Source: an uncultured Lachnospiraceae bacterium
GTDB taxonomy: Bacteria; Bacillota; Clostridia; Lachnospirales; Lachnospiraceae
Reading direction: 5' to 3'
Assembly (NCBI GenBank): GCA_900313745.1
Contig: OMSM01000466.1
Location: 1 to 10,919, forward strand
DNA: 10,919 nt
Positions 5,507 through 10,919 of this stretch are shown here, one piece after another. Each line of letters opens with the position of its first letter. The first letter of the stretch is position 1. A program made the translations under genes and the position numbers. The notes under the pieces were generated by a model. The model worked only from the letters and a program-made list of their open reading frames with translations, was not told where the DNA came from and did no database searches.

Positions 5507-6803
5507 TGCCGTCCTCCTCAAAACGCACCCTGATCGAATTCGCGTGGGCTCCGAGTCCCTCGTTCTCGGCGAAGAGCTCGATATCCCTGTGCACCTTCTC
5601 CAGCGCGGATCTGGAATAGGAAATTATGCTGCTTTTCTTCACGAACTGATCCACGCCCAGAGGGGAGAAGAACCTCGCCGTTCCGTTGGTGGGCAGGATG
5701 TGGTTCGGGCCTGCGAAGTAATCCCCGAGAGGCTCGGAGGAATACTCCCCCAGGAAAATCGCGCCGGCGTTCCGGATGTGCGTCATTACCTCGAAGGGAT
5801 CTTTTGTCACGATCTCCATGTGCTCGGAGGCGATGGCGTTCGCCGCGTCGATGAGCTCCTCCATGTTCTTTCCGACGAAGAGATAGCCGTAATTGTCCAG
5901 GGACTCCCGGATGATCTCCGCGCGCGGGAGCTCCTTTAAGAAGCCCTCAATCTCCCCGGATACCGCTTCCGCCAGCGCCCCGGAATCAGTGAGAAGGATT
6001 GCGCTTGCCATAGGGTCATGCTCCGCCTGGGAGAGCAGGTCCGCCGCGACATAGCGGGGATTGGCCGTCTCATCCGCGATCACAAGTATCTCGCTGGGGC
6101 CGGCGACGGAATCGATGCCTACATAGCCGAAGCAGGCCTTTTTCGCCAGAGCTACGTAGATGTTGCCGGGACCGGTGATTTTATCCACTCTCGGGACACT
6201 CTCCGTGCCGAAAGCCATCGCCGCGATCGCCTGTGCCCCGCCGATCTTGTAGATCTCGTCCGCCCCCGCGATATCCGCGGCAGCAAGCGTGCCTGCCGGC
6301 GCCTTCCCCCTGCTGTCCGGAGGAGTGCACACTACAATTCTTCCTACACCGGCGACCTTCGCCGGAATCACGTTCATGAGGACGCTGGAGGGATAAACTG
6401 CCCGCCCGCCCGGCACATAGCAGCCGGAGACGGAGATCGGCGTAACCTTCTGGCCGAGGATAGTCCCGTCTTCGCCGGTGGAGATCCAGCTCTGGGTAAC
6501 CTGTTTCCCGTGATAGGCGCGGATATTCTCTGCCGCCCTCCTCATCACCGCGATGAATTCCGGATCCAGCAGGGAATAGGCCTCGTCTATCTCCTCACGG
6601 CTTACACGCACGCTGCCGGCATCCAGATCGCATCGGTCAAAGCGCTTCTCATACTCGAAGACAGCCTCGTCGCCCCTCGTGCGGACATTCTCAATGATTC
6701 CGGCTACCGCTTCCTCATACTCGCCGTAGTCCACAGGACTTCGCTTAAGAAGCGCCTCCAGAAGTCCGGCCCTTGTCTCCTCGTTCAACTCTACAATCCG
6801 CAT
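5499..6803 (-). CDS. hisD: histidinol dehydrogenase
   Basis: This 434-residue enzyme carries out the last two oxidations of histidine synthesis, histidinol to histidine, with NAD+ and zinc. Length and motifs are full: GCYVPGGRA at 127-135, GPGNIYV at 211-217, DSVAGPSEILV at 231-241, DLLSQAEHDP with zinc ligands Q259 and H262, SEHMEI with the catalytic E327/H328 pair, D361 before FAGPNHILPT, and H420 near the end. These align with the E. coli zinc and catalytic residues to within one position. The ATG at 6803 has GGAGGG about 10 bases upstream, in the 20-base gap after hisG. The 3' end (GAGGAGGACGGCAATG) encodes the ribosome-binding site of hisB. Confidence 0.98.
   Translation of the reverse strand: MRIVELNEETRAGLLEALLKRSPVDYGEYEEAVAGIIENVRTRGDEAVFEYEKRFDRCDLDAGSVRVSREEIDEAYSLLDPEFIAVMRRAAENIRAYHGKQVTQSWISTGEDGTILGQKVTPISVSGCYVPGGRAVYPSSVLMNVIPAKVAGVGRIVVCTPPDSRGKAPAGTLAAADIAGADEIYKIGGAQAIAAMAFGTESVPRVDKITGPGNIYVALAKKACFGYVGIDSVAGPSEILVIADETANPRYVAADLLSQAEHDPMASAILLTDSGALAEAVSGEIEGFLKELPRAEIIRESLDNYGYLFVGKNMEELIDAANAIASEHMEIVTKDPFEVMTHIRNAGAIFLGEYSSEPLGDYFAGPNHILPTNGTARFFSPLGVDQFVKKSSIISYSRSALEKVHRDIELFAENEGLGAHANSIRVRFEEDGNA
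5512..5519 (-). promoter_or_regulatory. hisB ribosome-binding site inside the hisD 3' end
   Basis: GAGGAGGA ends 5 bases before the ATG at 5506 and is read as Glu-Glu plus part of Asp codons in hisD. It decides the hisB start and excludes the upstream TTG at 5521. Confidence 0.85.
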
Positions 6804-6823
6804 CGGCTTAATTTCCCTCCGTT

Positions 6824-7468
6824 TCAGTGCAGCGCTTCCCTGAGCGCCCGGATAATCTCCCTTATTCTCTCCTGCTCCATCTGCATGCTGACCTGGTTCA
6901 CGATCATCCTGGCCGAGAGCGGCGCGACCTCCTCGAGGACTGTGAGCCCGTTCTCCCTGAGAGTCGACCCCGTCTCCACAATATCCACGATGACATCGGA
7001 GAGGCCGACTATCGGACCAAGCTCCACGGAGCCGTTAAGCTTGATGATGTCCACTGTCTGCATCTTAATGCTGTAGAAATATTCCCTTGCGATCCTTGGG
7101 TATTTGGTTGCAACACGGATGTACTCGTGATGCTTCAGGAGCTCCGCCGCCTCCGCCGGGCCGCAGACGCACATCCTGCACCTGCCGAATCCCAGGTCCA
7201 GCACCTCGTAGACACGCCGGTTTTCCTCCATGATGATGTCCGCACCGGCGACGCCGAAGTCCGCCGCACCGTATTCCACGTAAGTCGGCACGTCCGGTCC
7301 CTTGGCAAGGAAGAAGCGGAGTTTTTTCTCCTCATTTGCGAAGATCAGCCTGCGCGTGTCCGGATCCTTCATCTCCTCCATGGGGCAGCCGATCTTCTCA
7401 AAGAGCTCAAGTGTCTTCGTCGCAAGCCTTCCCTTGGTCAGCGCGACTGTGAGATAGCCGTCCTTCAT
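6824..7468 (-). CDS. hisG: ATP phosphoribosyltransferase catalytic subunit, short form
   Basis: HisG joins ATP and PRPP, the first and committed step of histidine synthesis. At 214 residues it is the short form, lacking the C-terminal ACT-like regulatory domain, and in known cases it works only in complex with HisZ, encoded just upstream. Family features are the N-terminal LTVALTKGRL, the segment YGAADFGVAGAD, and the PRPP-binding loop DIVETGSTLRENGL from residue 162. The ATG overlaps the hisZ TGA in an ATGA junction, and GGGAGG lies 5 bases upstream. Feedback control by histidine would have to act through HisZ (family knowledge). Confidence 0.97.
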   Translation of the reverse strand: MKDGYLTVALTKGRLATKTLELFEKIGCPMEEMKDPDTRRLIFANEEKKLRFFLAKGPDVPTYVEYGAADFGVAGADIIMEENRRVYEVLDLGFGRCRMCVCGPAEAAELLKHHEYIRVATKYPRIAREYFYSIKMQTVDIIKLNGSVELGPIVGLSDVIVDIVETGSTLRENGLTVLEEVAPLSARMIVNQVSMQMEQERIREIIRALREALH

Positions 7469-8652
7469 CTCTTCCTCCCGTCTGGTCCCGGTTCCGCAGA
7501 CTTATCCGTTCCGGGAACTTCCACTCCGGACGGTCCAAGAAGCACCGCCGCAGTTCCCTTTTGCCTGAGCTGTCTCGCCCTGGATACTGCCTCGGCGTAA
7601 CTCTCCTTCGTATAACTGATCTCGACGGGCGCGGGGGGCAGCGGGACCGCTATACCCTGGGAGCGCAGCGCCTCGGCAAGATACTCCGTCTGGATCATGA
7701 AGCCCACCGCCGGCATGTCCTGCCCGAAGTGGCTGATCAGGCGGTCATAGCGGCCTCCTGCGGCGACTGCCTCTCCTACCCCGTAGGTGTAGCCCCGGAA
7801 GATGATCCCAGTGTAATAATCGTACTTGCTGAGCATGGAGAGGTCAAAACTGACGAAGCGCTCAAGGCCGTAGCCCTTAAGTGCGGAATAGAAGGCCTTA
7901 AGCCCGTCGATTGCCGCCTCCGAGCGCTCGTTCCCCGCCCCGGCGAGAGCCTCGTCCAGCGTATCCGCCGAACCGGCCGCAAGGGTCACGTTCAGTATCT
8001 TCTCCCTCATCGCGTCAGAAATATTCAGCCCGAGGAGGAGCTTTTCCGCAGCATAATAGTTTTTGCCCGATATATCGTCCCTGAGGGCGTTCTCTGCCTC
8101 CGGACCGATCCCCGCCTCGGCGCAGATCCCGCGGAAGTATCCGGCATTTCCTACGCTTACCTGGAAGCGGTCCAGGCCCGTGTCCAGAAGGGACTCAATC
8201 AGAAGTGCAACTACCTCGGCGTCCGCCTCCGCCGAAGGCTCGCCGATCAGCTCCACACCCATCTGGACCGACTCGTTAAGTTTTCCCTGCAGGGAGGAAG
8301 CATTGACGAAGGTGCTTCCCTGGTAGGCGAAGCGCATCGGCGCACCGCCCGGCTCCCCGTATTTCGCCGCGCATCTCGCGACGGACGGCGTGAAATCCGG
8401 GCGCAGGACAAGGGTGTTCCCCTCCTTGTCGAAGAACTTGTAGAGCTCCCTGGAGGGCGTCGTACCGATCTCCCGGGAGAAAACGTCAAAGAATTCAAAG
8501 GTCGGCGTCTGGATCTCGGAGTACCCGTAGAGCCTCATTCTCTCACGGATCCGGCCGATGATGGTGTTCCTCCGGCCGAGTTCTGCCCCGTAGATGTCCC
8601 GGACGCCCTCGGGGGTATGCAGAAGCTTCAGTTTCATGTCACTCATCGCCAT
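7465..8652 (-). CDS. hisZ: HisZ, regulatory subunit of ATP phosphoribosyltransferase
   Basis: HisZ is a paralogue of histidyl-tRNA synthetase that lost aminoacylation and forms a hetero-octamer with short HisG, where it is needed for activity and histidine feedback. The 395-residue protein has the class II synthetase motif 2-like LRPDFTPSVAR at 83-93, YYTGIIFRGY at 279-288 and GGRYDRL with FGQDMPAVGF at 299-318. The full anticodon-binding domain of a true HisRS is absent; only about 65 residues follow, with a short segment at about 343-372 that could be a remnant of it. The adjacent short hisG supports HisZ over HisRS. The ATG at 8652 has GGGAGG 6 bases upstream and overlaps the end of recU by 14 bases; ATGs at 8646 and 8637 are alternatives with poorer spacing. 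Confidence 0.95.
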   Translation of the reverse strand: MAMSDMKLKLLHTPEGVRDIYGAELGRRNTIIGRIRERMRLYGYSEIQTPTFEFFDVFSREIGTTPSRELYKFFDKEGNTLVLRPDFTPSVARCAAKYGEPGGAPMRFAYQGSTFVNASSLQGKLNESVQMGVELIGEPSAEADAEVVALLIESLLDTGLDRFQVSVGNAGYFRGICAEAGIGPEAENALRDDISGKNYYAAEKLLLGLNISDAMREKILNVTLAAGSADTLDEALAGAGNERSEAAIDGLKAFYSALKGYGLERFVSFDLSMLSKYDYYTGIIFRGYTYGVGEAVAAGGRYDRLISHFGQDMPAVGFMIQTEYLAEALRSQGIAVPLPPAPVEISYTKESYAEAVSRARQLRQKGTAAVLLGPSGVEVPGTDKSAEPGPDGRKR

Positions 8653-9190
8653 GCTCTTCCTCCCGTTCCGACAGATCCTTGTTGATCATCTCCAGATAAG
8701 GCACCAGCACTCCCTGCTTCTTCGGGAGCACCCAGGTCAGATCGAGCTCCTCCAGCCGGAAGCTCTTCCTTCCGCCCGCCCGGGCCCTCTCCCAGAAGGG
8801 AAGGAAATGCCTGAAGGCCAGATAATAATAGAAATCCTTCGCGGTGAAGGAGATCAGGAAGAAGGCAATCCCCTGCTGGCGCTCGAATTCCTGCATGAAG
8901 CGCACCTGGTGCTCATGGATGTTCTGCAGGGAAAAGGTCGACGCCGCGCACTCCTTCGCATCGAAGCAGACCGGTATACCCTGAACCGCACCAATATAGT
9001 CCACCGTGCTCTTCTGGTCGAAATATGCCAGCGTGATGTGGCGGCTCTCCTTGTCGATATTGATGGGCGTAATGGGAGTAGGAATCTTCTGCACCAGGGC
9101 GAGATGCTGCTCCTGGTACTTCTCATTGGTCCGGTTGATCAGTTCCTCCAGCGTGGAACCGCGCAGTCCGCGGGAACTCCATGTAGCCAT
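8639..9190 (-). CDS. recU: RecU Holliday junction resolvase
   Basis: RecU is the Firmicute Holliday-junction resolvase, used in recombinational repair and chromosome segregation. The 183-residue protein matches the family along its length: LEELINRTNEKY, KIPTPITPI, STVDYIGAVQG, FDAKE, STFSLQNIHEHQ, QQGIAFFLISF and FWERARAGGRKSF. The PD-(D/E)xK-type site is D64, D77 and K79; in Bacillus subtilis RecU the residue matching D77 is, from memory, a glutamate, so this is a conservative swap. It is somewhat shorter than B. subtilis RecU (about 206) because of a short N-terminus. It starts 4 bases after the rluA-family stop and overlaps hisZ by 14 bases. recU often neighbours a penicillin-binding protein gene; that neighbour is not seen here. 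Confidence 0.95.
   Translation of the reverse strand: MATWSSRGLRGSTLEELINRTNEKYQEQHLALVQKIPTPITPINIDKESRHITLAYFDQKSTVDYIGAVQGIPVCFDAKECAASTFSLQNIHEHQVRFMQEFERQQGIAFFLISFTAKDFYYYLAFRHFLPFWERARAGGRKSFRLEELDLTWVLPKKQGVLVPYLEMINKDLSEREEEHGDE
8659..8664 (-). promoter_or_regulatory. hisZ ribosome-binding site within recU
   Basis: GGGAGG lies 6 bases before the ATG at 8652 and favours that start over in-frame ATGs at 8646 and 8637. The sequence around it (CGGGAGGAAGAG) is repeated exactly before the hisG start near 7470-7481. Confidence 0.75.
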
Positions 9191-9194
9191 TGTG

Positions 9195-10241
9195 TCAAAA
9201 CTCTCCTTGCTCCGCCTCCATCACTTTGCGGAAAACCTCCGGAAGCTGCGCATTAAACTCCCTTCCGGAGAGGCGTGCGAATTCCCCCTCCGTCTCAGGG
9301 AACACAAGCCTTGCAGCACAAAGAAGCTGGTGCCGTATCCCGAAGCGGTCCTTCAGCCTGCGGTTCTCTTTAAGGTCGCCGTATTTCGGATCCCCGAGAA
9401 TCGGGTGCCCCGCGGAAGCCATATGTACTCTCAGCTGATGAGTGCGCCCTGTCACAAGCTCAGCTTCGATGAGCGTGTACCTTTTCCCGGTACGGACCGG
9501 GCGGTATACCGTGCGCGATGCCATCCCGGCGTCCTCCCCGTCCGCGAAGGCGACTGTGTTGGTCCTGCTGTCCTTGATCAGCCCGCCTGTGATCTCGCCC
9601 GGCTTATGCACCGCCCCGAGAACCACCATCCGGTAGTATTTCCGGACCTGCCTGCTCCGGATCATCTCCGAGAGGAACTGCGCTCCCCGGAGCGTCAGTG
9701 CACAGAGCACAATGCCGGAGGTGTTCCTGTCGAGGCGGTTCACCGCCGACGGCCTGTAATAATGAAAAGACTCCGGAGCGGCCTTTCCCGTGTCCAGAAG
9801 ATAGCGGACAAGCTCGTCGTTTAATGACCGGTCCCCCGCGGAGGCCTTCTGGGTCAGCAGCCCCGCCGGCTTGTCGGCGATCAGGATATCGCTGTCCTCA
9901 TAGATGATCCCGAATGCCGGCGGACGGGAAATCCTCTCCCCGGATGCACCGGCGGCGGACGCATTGCCGGAAGCCCCGGCGCTTTCTTTCCCGGAAAACA
10001 CACCGGCAGGCTGTGCTTTTCCCGCGCGCATGGAGGAAATGGTCTCCTCCGAAAGAAACAGGCGTATTTCATCCCCGGCCGAGATCAGCTCGGAGCCGTC
10101 AGCCCTTCTCCCGTTCAGCGTGATGTTCTTCCTGCGAAGCATCCGGTGCAGGAAGGAAAACGGGGCACCGGGGAACCGCCGCCTTAAGTATTTGTCCAGC
10201 CGCTGGCCGCTCTCCTGGCCAGTGATCCGCAGCATTTCCAT
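9195..10241 (-). CDS. RluA-family 23S rRNA pseudouridine synthase with S4 domain
   Basis: This enzyme should isomerise specific uridines to pseudouridine in rRNA; the exact site cannot be read from sequence. An S4 RNA-binding domain lies at about 12-65 (QRLDKYLRRRF...NITLNG). The catalytic domain starts near 108 with IIYEDSDILIADKPAGLLT and contains RLDRNTSG with the catalytic Asp171 (residue 169 is Asn; family members more often read HRLD). RTHQLRVHMASAGHPILGDPKYG at 266-288 is another family motif. Between S4 and catalytic domains is a linker of about 38 residues (71-108) rich in Ala, Gly and Ser, longer and simpler than usual. The start is ATG at 10241 with AGGG about 7 bases upstream; ATG at 10235 is an alternative. 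It follows the membrane-protein gene by 10 bases and precedes recU by 4. Confidence 0.93.
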   Translation of the reverse strand: MEMLRITGQESGQRLDKYLRRRFPGAPFSFLHRMLRRKNITLNGRRADGSELISAGDEIRLFLSEETISSMRAGKAQPAGVFSGKESAGASGNASAAGASGERISRPPAFGIIYEDSDILIADKPAGLLTQKASAGDRSLNDELVRYLLDTGKAAPESFHYYRPSAVNRLDRNTSGIVLCALTLRGAQFLSEMIRSRQVRKYYRMVVLGAVHKPGEITGGLIKDSRTNTVAFADGEDAGMASRTVYRPVRTGKRYTLIEAELVTGRTHQLRVHMASAGHPILGDPKYGDLKENRRLKDRFGIRHQLLCAARLVFPETEGEFARLSGREFNAQLPEVFRKVMEAEQGEF

Positions 10242-10251
10242 CGCGTTGCCC

Positions 10252-10815
10252 TTATATTGACAGGGATTTCAGCAGTTCCGCCACAGCCTCCGCCGGCTTC
10301 TCTCCGGAAGAAAGCCTGTTCAGCGAATCCAGCCTCTCCGCGTACTTCGCGGGATCCGTAAAGAGTTTTACACTATAGCCGCGGAAACCGTTGTTCTCGA
10401 GCATGGTACGGATATGCTTCTCCGCGGCCCTCACATCCGTGCCTTCAGCCTCACAGAGGCCGCACACGCTTCCCGCAGCTGCCGTTATATGGCTGACCTG
10501 GAAATTCTCCTGATAGCTGGTCATGTAGAGGTCGTATAAACCGCAGAGAGAGCCGATGTGCTCCTTTATCAGTCCGGCCGCACTTTCCGAGCATCCCCTC
10601 GCCCGCCAGAACATCACCGCACTCACCGTCCACTTTGCTATCGGGAGGCAGATCAGTGCGGCGAAAACCGAGAAAATGTTCCTGTTCGTCCCGAAATGCT
10701 GTTTTGCAGTAAAGAACATGACGAGATCCGCAGCAAGAAGTGCGGCTGCCGCAGCGGTCACGATCATGCGCTGCCTGCGGATATATCCCTGTTTTCCCTT
10801 GAATTTATTAAGCAT
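10252..10815 (-). CDS. uncharacterised small membrane protein with two N-terminal helices
   Basis: I do not recognise a named family in this 187-residue protein. The N-terminus is strongly basic (K4, K6, K8, R13, R14, R16), followed by a hydrophobic helix at about 18-36 and a second at about 47-69. This suggests both ends lie in the cytoplasm with a short external loop (residues 37-46). The rest (about 71-187) is a soluble, mixed alpha/beta-looking domain. It carries cysteines at 75, 91, 118 and 121, the last two forming a CxxC. The ATG overlaps the end of the upstream gene by 8 bases and the stop lies 10 bases before the pseudouridine synthase gene, so it is part of the same run of genes. 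I recall proteins of this layout near rluA-type genes in Lachnospiraceae, but no function is known to me. Confidence 0.85.
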   Translation of the reverse strand: MLNKFKGKQGYIRRQRMIVTAAAAALLAADLVMFFTAKQHFGTNRNIFSVFAALICLPIAKWTVSAVMFWRARGCSESAAGLIKEHIGSLCGLYDLYMTSYQENFQVSHITAAAGSVCGLCEAEGTDVRAAEKHIRTMLENNGFRGYSVKLFTDPAKYAERLDSLNRLSSGEKPAEAVAELLKSLSI

Positions 10816-10919
10816 TGATAAGTCCCGTCAGGCCGGTGAAATCATCCATGGTGATATCCGCCATGGATCTGATGACTTCCTCCTCGCCCCTGCTGTGCGC
10901 GTCGCGGATCGCGAGCACC
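10808..10919 (-). CDS. C-terminal end of an unidentified gene, cut by window edge
   Basis: An open frame enters from the window edge and ends at TAA (10808-10810), encoding the last 36 residues of a protein that ends in DDFTGLTGLINA. The stop lies inside the first codons of the membrane-protein gene, an 8-base overlap typical of cotranscribed genes. The segment (AHSRGEEEVIRSMADITMDD...) is too short to assign a family. It shows that the gene run extends beyond the window. Confidence 0.6.
   Translation of the reverse strand, partial: VLAIRDAHSRGEEEVIRSMADITMDDFTGLTGLINA

Noticed and set aside
5507..5521. TTG start giving HisB five extra residues
   Set aside because: The TTG overlaps the AGGAGG ribosome-binding site that serves the ATG at 5506, and the extra residues do not fit the family N-terminus.
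6018..7076. Plus-strand open frame (352 codons) opposite hisD and hisG
   Set aside because: It is antisense to genes with complete catalytic motifs; its translation is Arg/His-rich with no family signal.
7465..8652. Calling this gene histidyl-tRNA synthetase (hisS)
   Set aside because: The complete C-terminal anticodon-binding domain is missing and a short-form hisG that needs HisZ follows directly.
7561..8685. Plus-strand open frame (374 codons) opposite hisZ
   Set aside because: It is a mirror frame of hisZ; no ribosome-binding site or domain supports it.
1..10919. Mobile element, defence island or CRISPR array
   Set aside because: No transposase, integrase, phage gene, spaced repeats or toxin-antitoxin pair is visible; all recognised genes are core metabolism, ribosome or repair functions.

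Overview
The window is a dense block of bacterial chromosome. Every gene I can support lies on the minus strand, so transcription runs from the high-coordinate end to the low-coordinate end. The gene set points to Firmicutes, class Clostridia, and most likely a fairly GC-rich Lachnospiraceae-type organism (inference; GC looks to be in the high 50s by eye, not computed). The main clues are a RecU resolvase, the Prp protease next to an L27 with the cleavable N-terminal extension, a short-form HisG with a HisZ partner, and an RNase E/G gene just upstream of rplU. There are no mobile elements, CRISPR arrays, rRNA or tRNA genes, and no gene-free stretch over 300 bases. The two largest gaps, 1197-1320 and 2269-2424, are described as a terminator region and as a promoter plus leader.

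In transcription order, the first block (10919 to about 8639) holds the tail of an unidentified gene, a small two-helix membrane protein, an RluA-family pseudouridine synthase and recU. It runs without a visible promoter or terminator into a histidine block (8652 to 3600): hisZ, hisG, hisD, hisB and a three-domain HisF-like/HisI/HisE fusion. Junctions are 4-, 8- or 14-base overlaps or gaps of 20 bases or less. The last gene of this run is a short RNase E/G gene (3603 to 2425), whose GTG start overlaps the TGA of the his fusion.

The second unit is the ribosomal-protein cassette rplU-prp-rpmA. It has its own sigma-A-like promoter, whose -35 hexamer lies inside the last codons of the RNase gene, and a leader of about 130 bases that resembles the L21 autoregulatory leader. 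L27 is made with an N-terminal extension that the protease Prp, encoded just before it, removes. A strong intrinsic terminator follows rpmA. obg (1196 to 1) follows and is cut by the window edge about 30 codons short of its usual end.

HisG+HisZ would catalyse the first step of histidine synthesis, HisE and HisI (in the fusion) steps 2 and 3, HisB the IGP dehydratase step and HisD the final oxidation. hisA, hisF, hisH, hisC and histidinol-phosphatase genes are not in this window. The most interesting points are the barrel domain at the front of the fusion, which seems to lack both HisF catalytic aspartates; the RNase E/G that stops within its zinc-link; the coupling of histidine synthesis to an RNase gene and through it to the ribosomal-protein cassette; and the promoter and leader before rplU. 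I see no clear evidence of a wholly new defence or mobile system.
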